Shown here: in pieces, positions 23,961 through 37,269 of the stretch | How the letters are laid out: each line of letters opens with the position of its first letter | Position numbering within the stretch: the first letter of the stretch is position 1 | Assembly: GCA_947044405.1 (NCBI GenBank) | Contig: CAMRHE010000028.1 | Coordinates: 9,427,501-9,491,500, forward strand | DNA: 64,000 nt | Source of the DNA: Leptodactylus fallax | Taxonomy: Eukaryota > Chordata > Amphibia > Anura > Leptodactylidae | Direction: 5' to 3' | Program-made: the position numbers and the translations under genes | Notes under the pieces: model-generated | Seen by the model: only the letters and a program-made list of their open reading frames with translations | What the model was told of the DNA's origin: nothing | Databases searched by the model: none

Positions 23961-25527
23961 TGATGTCTTTAGGAGGGGCCTTTTAGATAGTGTTGATAAA
24001 GGACACTTTGAAAGTGCTTATAGGACATGTTCTCCTGGCATGTTCACATGAGAAAAATCTGACAGTTATTTTTACCTTGGAACCCACAGAAGTCTCAGAT
24101 TTCTGATGTGATTTTCCCACTGTTTTTGCTGTGGGTCCACATCTGATCATCACCATTCATTGTGGCCACCTCCTGTGGTTTTAGCTCATGGTGGAGCTCG
24201 TACATATCAGCAGTAGGCAAGTATGTCGGAAGCTGCATCAGGCGACTTCTTACATCACAAAGGTGTTCTGATAATGAAAGAAAGCCGCCTCTGTCTGTAT
24301 GTTACCTGATGTGAGAGCTGCCTGGCACATGTGTCAATCAATGATATGTGAAAGCTAGCCCAGCCAACAATGGAACTAACCAGCATTCACCAGCATAGTC
24401 ACTAGTATAGTATTCTGCCAAGCCAGAGTCCCCCCCTCGCTGGCTACCAGGGCACATACAATAACTCTTGGCCAAATGAGTATTAGGTTGAGCTAAAAGT
24501 CTATGGCCAGCTACAGGCTCATGTATGATATATACCTCCTGACCATGGACAATGCAGATATTTTTCCATCCACTTCTGTCACATGACCTGTAATTTTAAG
24601 ATAAGAAGCTCTTTAAATAAATTTATCTCATAGAGTAAAATGATCCAAATGTGTGATGGCCTCCAGACAATAGTAGCATTATGGTCGCACAATGGCCATC
24701 ATTACTATATAACACCTATCCAAGTGAGATCTTCTGTGGAGGAACCATGGAACCTTCTGCTTACACATTGTTACTATCGCTGCAGTTTTGTGAAATAATT
24801 AGCACACTTTGTAGCATCTATCCCCCTAATTTCTATGCAAATGGAATCAATTTAGTAGTTGACGACTATTTTTATAATATCTGTAAAACAAGATACGGTT
24901 CGGGGTGTGTTAACGGCTCTGAAAGTCTCGGTAAACAGGATTCAAGCCTCACATTATGTGGTTTTATCACTTCTATTTTTGCAGGAGGTATGACACTGCA
25001 ACACAGGAATGAAGCATGATAGAGAATGACTCATTATACAACAGGATTCCTGAATATTCTGGTTTTCTGTCACTATTAACAATTCACTACCAAAAAAATA
25101 GGCCATCAATTTAAGACCATTGGAGTGTGACTCTTGGCACCCTTGCTGATCAGCTGACTAAAGAGGCTAGAGGTGCCCTGCTACATGCCGCTTCCTCTTC
25201 ATTATTTCCTTGGCATGGCTCCACACATTTAGTAGTAGCTTTTAGCATGAAGCTATGCCTGGTAAACAATAAAGGAGATGTGGCATGTGTAAGAGTGGAA
25301 GTATACTGGTGCGCCTCTAATCTACGGATCAGCAGGTCTGCCGAGAGCCATGTCCCATTATTGTAAGTATAGGCCATAAATATTAGACTTCTAGTTAATC
25401 TCTTGAAGACTTGTTTCACATTAATTTTTTTCAGGCATTTTCTACTAAAATGCTGAAAAACGCCAAAACGTGGCATAAATAATAATAATAAAAAAAAGCG
25501 TAAATTAAGTCTAACTGGCAAATAAGA

Positions 25528-25745
25528 TGTATTACAATGGCTCAGTGGTTAGCATTGATGCCTTATATCTCTGGTGTCCTGGGTTCAAATCTCACGATGG
25601 ACAACATTTGCTTGCATATCTACATGGGTTTCCATCATAGTTAGTGGCTTGTCAAGAAATTGGTTTGAAGGAGATTAGATTGTGATCTCAGTTGGGGACA
25701 GAGCTTGAATACAATCTTTATGGGCTTTGCTGGCATGTTATGAAG
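25528..25745 (+). mobile_element. tRNA-derived SINE
   Basis: An RNA polymerase III A box (tggctcagtgg, 25538-25548) and B box (ggttcaaatct, 25582-25592) lie 34 bp apart, as in a tRNA head. The body (acatgggtttcc, then agattgtgatctcagttggggac) matches the usual layout of amphibian tRNA SINEs, where 'agattgtgagccccattggggac' precedes an L2-like tail. The tail is degraded, so this copy is old. Not a functional tRNA gene: the cloverleaf is not maintained. Confidence 0.8.
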
Positions 25746-26599
25746 ACTTTTTATTGGTTGCTTTAAAGGACATTATTCACAGCTATGGCCACCATAGGAA
25801 GTACAGTAAAACCTCTTCAAAACACCACCACTTTGAGTAGACCATCCCCTTTATCCAGACCAGATTTTTCAGAAGACAATGACAATTTTGTGTGGTCATC
25901 TCAAAAAAAGGTTTCACTATACAAGTAAAAGTGTACGCAATGTTAGGTAATGGCTTCTACGGGAGTGATATAATATACTAAATTGATCAGAAGTTGAAGA
26001 ACCTAATGTGATTGCATAGCCTTTTGATGCTATGACCTATCTTTATACTAATTCATCAATATCAAATTGATGGGGATCCAACACCCCACCAGTTTAGGTA
26101 ATTACATTTAGAGTGGAGAGTGAATGGGAGCCGAGTAGTAGTAACCTGGTACGGCCACTACACAATGGATGGAGCAAAGTCTGTCCACTGTGTGCTACTG
26201 GTGGCAGCTGCTGTAAACAGCTGTTTGGTTGTCGGGTGTTGCCCCCCACTGGTATTGATGACCTATCCTAAGGATATCACCTTTCTAGGTGGGATACAGA
26301 TAGGTGTGGGTCGCAGAGGTGAATATGTCAAAACTAAGATCAGAATACCTCTTTTAGTTGCTCACAAAAGGTCCTGAACTCAACCCCCTTAAAATGTTTT
26401 AGAATGAATTGTACTGTCAAATAAGAGTCAGGAATCTTGTCCAATATCAGGCCCTAACCTCATTTAAGGAATTGTCACACCCCTGACCATATCCCCAATT
26501 ATGAATGTCATAAGTGCGTTGGGGTCCTCCAATCAGTTGGTCATTGAGTCTTTGGGAAGGCCACGGTGATCAGTTAATTGCTGGGGCTACTCTTTTAAA

Positions 26600-26860
26600 T
26601 TTGGGTCAGTCCCAGCATTATACTGTGTGGGTGGCACTAAAGGGTGAATTACACTGTATGTGGGGGAACTAAAGGGTTTATACTATATGGGGCACTAAGG
26701 TGGCATTATACTGTGTGGGAGTACTAAAGGGGGAATTACAATCTATGTGGGGGTACTAAAGGGTATTATACTATAAGGGGCACTAAGGTGTCATTACGCT
26801 GTGTGCAGAGCACTAGGGGGCAGTATACTGTGTGTAGGAGCACTAAGAAAGCAGTACTAG
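26600..26860. repeat. Degenerate tandem repeat, about 35-40 bp
   Basis: 'attatactgtgtgggggcactaaaggg' recurs with substitutions about seven times. Similar 'census' style arrays occur at 51690-51820 and 54735-55345, both inside MITEs. Confidence 0.75.
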
Positions 26861-27492
26861 CGGGGACCCCAGATATAACTTTGCTTGGGGTCCCAGAAAT
26901 GCCCAATCTACCCTTGCATACATTCGGCCATGTACTGTGTATAGGAGCAGAAATACCTGCATGTTCTACAATAGCGTGAATTCCCCTTATGTCATTCTGA
27001 AACAACAATCTGTGACAAAGCATCTGCCGAGGTTTCTGCTATATTTGTAGCAGGCAACCTCCTTGTCTAAGGATATCTTTATACTTTTAGAATTGCAGTT
27101 GTTGCTGACATGTCCCCATAGTCTTTAAATGTGAGATAAATGCACCACTAGGGGCTGAACCATCCATTGAATCCCACCTTTTACAATCTATTAATGTGTT
27201 TTTTCTGTGTAACTGTTACTCAATAATAAGAATATTTATAACACTGAACTAGGGCTGTGCAATTAATCAAAAAAATGTACCATTTCACAGAATCAGAATT
27301 CAAAATCATGAAAATTGCTGTTAGTCCTGCCCTGGGGTCTGATATATTTCATGCAGGCTTTGTCGTCCCACTGAAAACTATGATCAACTGTTTTGTCACT
27401 GTAGTCAATAGTTGGGTGGGAGGACGAGAAAACCACAACAGATATATCTGACTCCTCCACTCTACGTCATCTCACTGAACACTTTTAGTTTC

Positions 27493-27932
27493 TTTAAAAG
27501 GCTTTCCAGGATTTGGAGCATCCTGTGAGGCAGTCGGGTTGGGTAAACAAAGAAAGAGTCATACTCTCCTTGCTCTGGCGCTCATTTATATGCTCCTGGT
27601 TCCCTCTATGTAGCATACCAAACTTGTTGGGCCAGAAGCCATGGGGGCTCACATGACAGCTGAGACCAATAAGTGGCCTCACCAGTTGCTGGAGAGGAAC
27701 GTCAATGACATACTGGTTCCTTACCAGCAACCACTGAGGCCACTAATTGGTCTCAGAGGTCACGTAAGTCTCACGGCTTCCAGTATTGCAAGCCCCAGCA
27801 CGCAACGGAAAGGGGACCAGGAGCGAATAACAGAGCTCCAGGGACAGGTGAATATGACTTTTTTCTTTCTTTTACACCCACCCTGGCCATCCCAGGGTTG
27901 CTACAAATCCTGGACAACCCCTTCAATTAAAT
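27493..27932. mobile_element. Foldback MITE with full-length arms
   Basis: The left end (ttaaaaggctttccaggatt) is inverted at the right (aaatcctggacaaccccttc). An inner palindrome pairs gagaccaataagtggcctca (27661) with tgaggccactaattggtctc (27736), with tggttccttaccagca near the axis. Nearly the whole 440 bp can fold on itself. Confidence 0.8.
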
Positions 27933-28054
27933 ACATGAAAATTGAGGTTAGTATTGAGATCCTACATTAAACAATATAATTACTCAAGTCTGCAGAACAA
28001 AATGGAATCAGTTATAATATCATTATCATCTATATCATTAGTAGTTCAGTTTGG

Positions 28055-28489
28055 TCACTTGGCAAAATGAAGTGAATAAAGAAAAGAGAAATATAAATCC
28101 CATCAATATTTGGTGTGACCTTTGCCCTTTGCCTTCTTCTCGGTACAGACAGGTTTTGGCAGAACTGAGCAGGGAGGTTGTTCTTGCTGCCCTCTTGGAG
28201 AACTAAGCACAGATCTTCTGTGGATGTAGGCTTGCTTCAATCATTCTCTCTCTTCATGACATCCCAGACAGACTGGATGATGTTGAGATCAGGGCTATAT
28301 CTGTGGGGGCCATATCATCACTTCCAGGACTCCTCCTCCCAAGGGCAAAGGTCACCCCAAATATTGATGGGATTTACGTTTCTCTTTTCTTTGGTCACTT
28401 CATAAAATAAACTATTAACCCTTCTATTTTTGGAAGCATTCTTACTGTGCATTATTTATACACTTGACTAAAACTTTTGCACAACACTG
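28055..28489 (-). mobile_element. Tc1/mariner relic (3' part with an inverted duplicate)
   Basis: The right end, gactaaaacttttgcacaac followed by actg and TA at 28490-28491, is a Tc1-type terminus. Read on the minus strand, the interior has remains of the transposase C-terminus (a QHHP...WDVMKRE-like stretch). The segment around 28090-28130 (cccatcaatatttggtgtga) is repeated in inverted form at 28349-28400, so the relic folds back. Non-coding. Confidence 0.7.
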
Positions 28490-29466
28490 TAAATCATTAA
28501 TTCCACTGCTCCTACATTAACCCCCCCCCCCCGCCATGCTACTAATAAAACCTCCTTCAGCCTAGTCAGATCTTTGTATTAGCCGTTTATATTCCGTATT
28601 TGTACAGAATAATTTGGTTAACCTTACTTAGCAGCTTTTTCTTTTTTTAAACAATACAATTCTATAAGAATAGCATTTTACAAGCCCTTCATGTTATAGG
28701 AACTGGAAGTAACTGGACTGTGTAGCATCCTCTTACCGTAACCAGCTACAATGGTATTTTCGATTCTCTTGGTTGACTGAGTCTACACATTTCAATGCCA
28801 ACAAAGGTTACAATGATCTCTGTATCTGAGCTCCATAATTAGACATAATAGGAGATTATATTTGAAGCATATACATAATTATTTAGCCTGAAGCTGAGTT
28901 AGTTGCCCTTCTATTTGTTCATCTCCGTTAATGATGCATGAATAAGAATTACAATAACGGCAAATAGTGTGCAATAAAAAACCTGCTGACAGGTAATATT
29001 AATGTTCTGCAGGGAAATAAGTGACTGGCGGAGGTGCAGATCTATACCCTAACCTGAAACACAGCTATACGGAAAGAGTTAAATACTGATGACCTGTCCT
29101 TAGGGTTCCAACATCCAGGATCCCCACAGATTACCTGCTTGAAGTGCCAAGGGTACTCAGATGAGCTCCGCTTCCACTTCTTGGGCCACTGATATCATGT
29201 CTATTCATCATCTGGTCTGTTTGCAGGGCAGTCCCATTCAAGTGTATAGGGCTGAACCAAGCACAAGTGACCTTTGGAGTGTCGGATCAAATAGGGATGA
29301 CCAATCCTAATGATAGGTCCATATTTAACTCTTGGAAAACCCCTATAATGTGACATGGCCTATGTATGTCTACAGAAGAAAAGAGCCAAGTGGTTTGTTA
29401 TGAATTTTTTTTTTTTTTTTTAAGTTTGTATTTGAAAAAATTCAAAGATTTTATGATTCAATTTGT

Positions 29467-29900
29467 ATGAACCAAATAAAATGGCGGCACCGTGTGACAG
29501 GCATGGAGAAAGGTGGAGAAAGGGATCACATGACCTCACAGACCAAACAGGCTGACTGGGGACAACCAATTATGATAGACTATAGGTCAGAAGTTAGTCA
29601 TAGGCAGTATAAAATGCCCAGGATGAAGGAGGAGGAGTCTATGTTATGGGGAGAGATTAGAGAGATAGTTTCTCAGACAGCTAGACTGAAAGAGATAGGA
29701 ACTAGTACACAGATAATACGATATGGAGGTTCTGTGGGTAAGTGTTGTGTTAGGACTGGAGAAGATGTAGCTTTAACTGATAGAGAGCGAAGACTGATAC
29801 AGGATGTATTTTATTTGACTGTCAACAGTATATAACCATTAGATTTATAAGGACATTGGACCTGACACATAAGGAGCCATCTAATGATACAGTAAATATA
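29467..29900 (+). other. Unassigned segment with a TATA-like box and an open frame of 122 codons
   Basis: A TATAAAA sequence lies at about 29609-29615, and a GGTAAGTG donor-like sequence at 29736-29743. The enclosing open frame has no recognisable domain. It could be a solo LTR or the promoter-proximal part of an unknown retroelement; I could not find matching direct repeats at its edges. Confidence 0.2.
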
Positions 29901-30305
29901 CTGTATCTCATATGGGGATACTAGAACTACACGTCCTTATGACTATTTATCTATCGTGAATTTACACCACATGATCTGTACCACAATGGATAGGAAGAAA
30001 GTAGAGATCCATAAAGCGATAACCACTTTCTTGCCAGTAAGTAATTGTCGCTTCCCTTCCTCTACATGGAGATGAGGAGCCATAGTGTCCGATTTTAGAG
30101 GCATTATTTACACATAGATAAAACATATAGTGGAGCTTCTTAATTACAGAAAATCAATAATAACACTTAGAAACATTTCTTTTCTGAACTCTACTTACAT
30201 TGGGTCGTTACAGTAATGTTTCATGCAGGTTCAGTCATTCCCGAGGTGCATGCCATCTGCCAGAACATACTATTCACTGCCAACTATGCTATGGTTCCTT
30301 CAAGT

Positions 30306-31008
30306 GTAACTAAAACTTCCAACAACTTGTGATTTTCTGGCAGTATTTGTATCCTTAATACATTGTGTAATATACTTTATTAATACATTTTTCCTCTTTT
30401 CTGAGCAATCCTGCACTTCTTTACTCTCTGGTTTCTCTATTGAGAGCAGAGATCTGTACACGGCTTTCACTGGGTATACAGGTATCTGAGCTCTTGTATA
30501 ATGCAGGGAAACAGAAGCTGGGGGAAAGGGGTCATTGCAAACTGTTATAACTCGGGCATTATAAAACCTGTAACAGTGATTCTGGTGTTGTATTAAAGAT
30601 GAGATTATCAGCTGCTGTTCTACCAGTATATAAAATATCCCAATCCTGATTGCGCGTCAACTGGCATCATTGGAAATAATACAGGTACAACTGGGATATT
30701 GGTGTCCTAAGAAAGATGAGAATCTCGTCTTTCACATGACACTAAAAGCATTGTTCTATATTTTATAATCTAAGAGAAATACATGTTTGAATCGACTCTC
30801 CCCTCCCAGCCACCACTTCACTCCATTATACTAGAGCCCGAACACCCATACACCTAGTGAGAGCAGAGTACAGATCTCAGCTCCCAATAGACAAACAAGG
30901 GAAAGAATAAAGAAATTAAGGAATTTAAAGAAAGGAGTCAAAATCTGTTAATAAAGTATATTATAAAATGTATTATTATCACAAATACTTCGAGAAAATC
31001 AAAAGTTA
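30306..31008. mobile_element. TIR element, family shared with 42176-42844
   Basis: The left arm (cttgtgattttctggcagta, then atacattgtgtaatatactt) is inverted at the right end (aagtatattataaaatgtat ... tacttcgagaaaatcaaaag). Interior blocks such as 'tatcccaatcctgatt' and 'gggaaagaataaag' are shared with the second copy. No coding capacity. Confidence 0.75.
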
Positions 31009-31419
31009 TTCCAAAGTTTATTTACACTTTAATACCAAATGGAATGTAAAATACAAGCCATGTCATGTGAAACAAAATCCCTGAGAACATTCAGTAGACT
31101 TGGGTAATAGTCCCTCTGCCTTCATGGAACTTGAGATGCTTGAGCTTTTAAATTCAGCTATTGTCTTCTGTTATCAACCTCTATACGCTCATAAACGCAA
31201 GTGTGGGCACTAATAGAAAGCCTGGATTGTGCGAGTCCATTGTCATAACTCTTATCCTCATGGACAGTTGGAAGTCCCCTTCCTCAACACAAAAGTAGGA
31301 GAAGGCGGGTAAATAAAGGGCATTTATATATTGAGACCAACTGCACATTGAAGCATTGAGTCCCCTGGGCTCCATTCTATGTTACATTGAAAATATTCCT
31401 TTAGAAAATCAGATGCATA

Positions 31420-31765
31420 TGGGAGGTACAGTAGAGCCCAATGGAGGTCTGCATATGGAGGTACAGCTGGCCCCCAAAGAAATCTATGAACATTGGATGC
31501 ATATAGATGTACAGTGGGGCCCCAGAGAGGTCTACAGACTTCAGATGCATGTGGAGGTAAAGTAGAGCCCAATGGAAGTCTGCATATGGAGGTACAGCTG
31601 GTCCCCATAGATGTCTATGGACTTCAGATGTATATACAGGTACAGAAGGACCCAAGAGAAATCTATGAACATTGGATGCATATAGAGGTACAGTGGGGCC
31701 TCAGAGAGATCTACAGACTTCAGATGCATGTGGAGGTACAGTTGGCCCCCAAGAAGACAACGATG
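31420..31765. repeat. Degenerate tandem repeat, about 60-bp unit, six copies
   Basis: Each unit resembles gatgcatatggaggtacagt followed by ggggcccaaagagatctatg and aacttca. Variants alternate, so a longer higher-order period of about 120-180 bp is visible. Open frames on both strands arise because the unit is close to a multiple of three. Confidence 0.85.
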
Positions 31766-32837
31766 AGCGAAAAATTTCACAAAACTTGCAAACTTGTAAT
31801 ATATTCATTTTTTGGACAATCTTCACAGAAAGGATATCCTTACACCAAATATCTTTAATTCCATGAAGACGTGGAGATTTTTATCTTATGTGTGAATATT
31901 ACAATGAACACTTTTATTACACAGCCTGTATTTTATTCAAGGTCACACAGCACACACATCACATATAACATATAAAAGTATTTGGAGACTGAATCATTTC
32001 TAATATTGGGTGTATAACAAAGCAATGCAGGATGATGATAATAAAGCAATCCATCACTAATATGGCCGCGGCCATTACTGTCTCTGTTAATGAATGTATA
32101 TAGTGTTCTTTCGGCCCCCACACCATGATGGAGGCGGTATAGAAGCAGGACAGAATTTAAGTCCATTCTTCACTTTTGTGTTTGGGAACTATTCACCATG
32201 TTGAGTGACAGAACACATTATACTTGTACTGTAACTGGGGACATAAATGACAGATAATTGTACATGCAGTGTCAGTAGATGTAGAAGTAGGAGGTAATCC
32301 TAAAGTCTAGTGCACAGGAAAACAGCAGTGAGCCTGTAGACAAAGCCAAGTGAAAATTCCTTGTAGGACTATTGTGCGCTGTTTTAGTCCATAATGTAAT
32401 CCATTGTAAGCTACAGACATAGTGACTGATACTTAAAATATAAATTGTGCCCCATTTCAATGGTGAATTCCCCCAGAATGACCCTTTAATAATGAACACA
32501 CACCCTACCCCCATTGTGCAATGGTTTGTAACATGCTTGTTAATTTTGCCTAGATCCCCTATAGGAGAATATACAGTCCAATATATGGCATCTGATAGGG
32601 CATTGTAGTATACTGTTGAATGACATATGGTGGTGTGCATTCCTCCATAGATGTGCATTACCATATTTGCCAACAGGTGCAGCAGGCCTGTACCTTAGGC
32701 GACCTTTTGGAAAGGGTGTTTGCTAAACAGTGTAACTTCATATGTACTGTACATTGTGTATATTTATGCGTCAATGGGGTCATCACAGTGCCGTGAGGGT
32801 GAGAGGAGGACACCCAAAGCTACAGAGCACGCTAGAT

Positions 32838-32980
32838 TTTGGGTACCACATTGTTCATAGATTGTAAGCCCTTGTGGACACGGTCCTCTACCCCACTGTA
32901 CTAGTTGGTCCCAGAGTATTGTACTTGTTCCTGTGTGTTTTATGCACCATGGAATCAATGGTGCTCTAAAAATAATAATT
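32838..32980 (+). mobile_element. 3' UTR fragment of an L2-type LINE or related SINE
   Basis: tagattgtaagcccttgtgg and acacggtcctctacccc match the 3' UTR of the L2 copy at 22740-22790 (tagattgtaagctcttgcga), with a decayed tail leading into aaaataataatt. The next base begins the 51-bp minisatellite. Confidence 0.7.
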
Positions 32981-32983
32981 GTT

Positions 32984-33963
32984 CTGCTCTATAACCTGCA
33001 GATAGGACATTATGTACAATGTGCTCAGCTCCTCCTGCTCTATAACCTGCAGATAGGACACTATGTACAATGTGCTCAGCTCCTCCTGCTCTATAACCTG
33101 CAGATAGGACACTATGTACAATGTGCTCAGCTCCTCCTGCTCTATAACCTGCAGATAGGACACTATGTACAATGTGCTCAGCTCCTCCTGCTCTATAACC
33201 TGCAGATAGGACACTATGTACAATGTGCTCAGCTCCTCCTGCTCTATAACCTGCAGATAGGACACTATGTATAATCTGCTCAGCTCCTCCTGCTCTATAA
33301 CCTGCAGATAGGACACTATGTACAATCTGCTCAGCTCATCCTACTCTATAACCTGCAGATAGGACACTATGTACAATCTGCTCAGCTCCTCCTGCTCTAT
33401 AACCTGCAGATAGGACACTATGTACAATCTGCTCAGCTCCTCCTGCTCTATAACCTGTAGATAGGACACTATGTACAATGTGCTCAGCTCCTCCTGCTCT
33501 ATAACCTGCAGATAGGACACTATGTACAATCTGCTCCTCCTGCTCTATAACCTGCAGATAGGACACTATGTACAATGTGCTCAGCTCCTCCTGCTCTATA
33601 ACCTGCAGATAGGACACTATGTACAATCTACTCAGCTCCTCCTGCTCTATAACCTGCAGATAGGACACTATGTACAATCTGCTCAGCTCCTCCTGCTCTA
33701 TAACCTGCAGATAAGACACTATGTACAATCTGCTCAGCTCCTCCTGCTCTATAACCTGCAGATAGGACACTATGTACAATCTGCTCAGCTCCTCCTGCTC
33801 TATAACCTGCAGATAGGACACTATGTACAATGTGCTCAGCTCCTCCTGCTCTATAACCTGCAGATAAGACACTATGTACAATCTGCTCAGCTCCTCCTGC
33901 TCTATAACCTGCAGATAGGACACTATGTACAATCTGCTCAGCTCCTCCTGCTCTATAACCTGC
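32984..33963. repeat. 51-bp minisatellite, about 19 copies
   Basis: The unit is ctgctctataacctgcagat, aggacactatgtacaatgtg, ctcagctcct and one further base. Variation is mostly at one site (caatGtg or caatCtg), plus gtag/gcag, and ataGgac or ataAgac. One copy near 33530 is 5 bp short. Because 51 is divisible by three, all frames stay open over long distances; these are not genes. Confidence 0.97.
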
Positions 33964-36345
33964 TTTCTGCAAACTAAAATTGCATTTCTCAGATGACAAG
34001 TACTACTTCAGAACACTGGTATATGGCAGAAATACAACTACTGATCAGGGGTTTAGCTATAATGGTTAGAGAGGTAGCAGTCACCCTTGAGTCCTGGTGC
34101 ATAAGAGGGCCAAAAGTTCCTCTGGGGTCTCACGCTTTTGCTCAACCAAGGGGCAGCTTTCCAAAAAAAAAAAATGTCACATGATCCATATTACAAGTAT
34201 TGTCTGGCACAAATCTCGCTTTAGCTAGAATTTAATTGAATGCAATAGACAACAATCTGTTTTCCTGTGCTCTAGTTACTATGATGCCTCCAGGTGTTAT
34301 GGAACTACTCCCCCCAACATGCTCTGGAAAGGTATCAGTATTCCTACATTTCAAATTCAGTCTCAAAATGCTTTACTTCTAGGTTCATGCAAAGGGATGA
34401 AGCCAAAAAGCAGGTATAATGTATGAACCCCTTTAGTGAAAAACACAAGTGCTATCTATCACACTTAAAGGAGAGTTATATAAAGTACCTCCTGTTCTTA
34501 CCAGTGGTGTTGTTAGTCCAGGAGACAGGTGTTGAGGCAGGCACAAAAGAGATAAATCTATTATAAGTACGTTAGAATAAGGCAACACAAACATTTCAAG
34601 ACAAATCGCTATATTTCTAGATTAGTCCAGGTGACCACTAGTATTCGTCATATACAGCTGCCGTATTAATGTGGCAACATGCAAAGTGCTGGCATGCTAT
34701 GGAGGGAATAGTGTTTGTGGTATTGTTTAGACTGAACATTTCCCCATAAATTACATACAGAATAACCACCAAAACTTCAGATTTGACACCCAGCTTACCA
34801 CACCACAGCAAAACACCACAGCACTACTTCATTTCGTCTTGGTGCACATCCCTTTCGTCTTCAGGCTTATACTCATGTCAATTAAAGGTAGAGACATCAC
34901 TTCACATTTCCATGTGATTAAAGATTGTTTTTTCAAGAAAACGACACTTTATATATTAATGTTTCAGGCAACAGACATTCTTCTTCAGGCTTCAGAACAG
35001 ATGCAGGTTTATGTTGCTTAGCCTGAAGAAGGCCAGTTTATTGGTGAAATGTTACTATAAAAATTGGCAGTGTCTTAAAAAAACAATCTTAACTGAAGCT
35101 GAAATACCAGGCCTAGCACCGAATCTGCATGACCCTACTAGAAGTGTCAGTATAAACATATCATCCATTCTAAAGTTAACTTACAAGGCAGATTTAGCTG
35201 AAATATCTGACATGTTTTCCCACCTTTTTCATGTCGGCCACCTGCAATTGTGGTCAAGTTGGATAAAATTCCTGTTGCATATTGGAGTTCAACTCACTGA
35301 GCAGGATTGACTCTTGTGGAGCCAGTTTAATCTTCTATTTTCTTTTTCTTATTCAATTTTTATCAATCTTTATCTACTAATCTTAAAAGGTAGTTGCCCA
35401 TTTATCAATCTTTTGACAAGGGGCAAGAGCTATGCTTGCTCAGCTGTGACGGGCTCTCCTTGGTTCAGATGGAGCCATAGATGTCTATGAGATTGTCTTC
35501 AACTAAACTCCACCAAACTTGTGGAGATCAAACACAGCGAAAAACAACCTTCATGTGTGATGATAATAATGAAGCAGACCTTATTAACTGATTCAATCTC
35601 CTTTTAGACCTTTGCACTACAATACAGATTTCTTCTGTATGAAAAACTAATATAAAAGCAGTTTTAAACCATCCCCTGCCCGTGGGTTGATTTTTCGTAA
35701 TCCCGGACAAGTCCTTAGGGTATGCGGATTTGGGGGTGAATTGCGTCCCCAAATCCATGGCAGATTCCGCCCCATATCTGCCTCCTATTGTTTCCAATAG
35801 GGGTCAGAGATCACAGCAGCAAAATATTGCAGAGGATTCCAAGACTCAAGACTCCCGACTGATTAGGTCCATTCTTCTGGGTTAACAAATGGAACATGAG
35901 AAACATGCCTATGATGACTGACTAAGGGACTGTGGACAAATTCTGGCTAAAGTAAGGTTGCCCTAAGGCCTAGGACACCCATATGATCAGTCAGCCCCTG
36001 CCCCACGGTTTAAAAAAAAAAAAAAAAAAAAAGACAATGATGGATCCCTTGACTAGTCCGTTCATATGGATAAAAACAAGAGTTATCCTCATTTGGTAAC
36101 CCCTTTAAGGGTCCAATGAGATTTTTTGATTATCTCATTACTAACAATAGTATTTCTCAGCAACCATAAAATTCTAGGAAAATGTGTACTTGCCGCAGTC
36201 ATCCAGAGTAATCCTAAAGAAGGGCGTCAAAGCAAATTTTAAGCTAAAACACCAGTCAGTCTAAAAACCATATAAAGCATCCTATGATAAAACAGTACAA
36301 TATAATAATAATACAATGGTGGGTAGGATAAGATTTGTAGCATAC

Positions 36346-36545
36346 CATATTCATGTCAATGCCATTGGTGTAGGTCCAGGCATGTTGAAAATATTCTTCA
36401 AGCCTCTGACGTAAAGGATTAGGAATTTGGTGAAATCTTATGAATTCTTTTACTCGGAGCATTTGCATGTGGTACCGTGCTGTTCCTGAATATAATCTTT
36501 GGATTATTGCAGACACATTTCCAAAAATACTTGCATACATTAATG
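36346..36545 (-). CDS. kcnh7: kcnh7 exon: end of S6 and C-linker (KCNH2 exon 8 equivalent)
   Basis: The exon is 200 nt, exactly the length of KCNH2 exon 8. It begins with CA, which completes the serine codon split at the previous donor, after an acceptor ending caatccag. It ends AATATG before a GTATGC donor. It encodes [20 protein letters not shown], the end of S6 and the gate, then [20 protein letters not shown] and [20 protein letters not shown] in the C-linker, ending IDMNM. The methionine in YHMQML is the ERG3 form (ERG1 has threonine). No disruption is visible. Confidence 0.96.
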
Positions 36546-37269
36546 CTGGATTGAAAAAAACAAACAAAAAAAAATGATATTAGGTGAGCAAATAAATGTT
36601 AAATACTGAAGATATAAATATACACAATAAAAAAAAACTTACCTGAAAAATATTATTAATTTTGAAAAACAATTAATACTATACAAAACCTATGTAAGTC
36701 AGTAAGGTGGAGCAGGGCATGTGCTTAATGGCTGCTGCAACTGTAACAAATTTATGGAAAGAGAAGTGTCCATACACTAATATAGTCTCCAGGGAGGAAT
36801 GAAGTTCTGCTCCTTACCCAGAGACCAAGGAGTGGCCAGTGCCATGTTACAGAGGTTATTCAGTGTGTAATGTTTCTATTCTGCCTCATTTAGGTCTCTG
36901 TCAGTGCATTAGGCATGTCAATAAATCCTAAACCCTCAGATGACAGTGAGATGACTCTGTCCCAGTCTACACTGCAAAGCTGAAACGTAAGCTGCATTAA
37001 ACAGGTAATTTCAGTGAAAAAAACTATAAAACTCCAAAAAATTTGCAAAACTGTTATTAAAATCAACCTTATTTAAATGTTACGACATTTTCAGATTGTG
37101 CTTTTACTTTAAAGAAGTATTGTGATTTTACTGCCATCCAAGCAATGGATCGCTGAGATATGCCACCACTTCATGATTGATGGGGGACTGACCCTTTGGA
37201 TCGGCACAAATCTTAGAGAGAAAATGCAAAGTTCAGCTGTGAAGGAAACTGCATCATGGCCCCATTCTC

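Larger units (their letters stand above)
11937..36345. other. kcnh7 intron of 24.4 kb
   Basis: The largest visible intron. It holds MITEs, two Tc1 relics (15335-16190, 28055-28489), an L2 LINE fragment (21990-22893), a tRNA-derived SINE (25528-25745) and tandem arrays at 13050, 23566, 26600, 31420 and 32987. Stretches without a recognised element (for example 7 to 18 hundred bases around 18540-19380, 19850-20980, 23900-25100, 28500-30300 and 34000-36300) show no exon-like conservation that I can recognise. Confidence 0.75.

Noticed and set aside
25538..25592. Possible tRNA gene
   Set aside because: A and B boxes are present, but the acceptor stem is not and the body continues as a SINE.
31324..31866. 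Frames of repeated LYLHM or GTVGPQR
   Set aside because: Translation of the degenerate 60-bp tandem repeat.
32933..33999. Long open frames of repeated MYIVSYLQVIEQEELSR or LLLYNLQIGHYVQCAQL
   Set aside because: They are translations of the 51-bp minisatellite; a unit divisible by three keeps every frame open on both strands.
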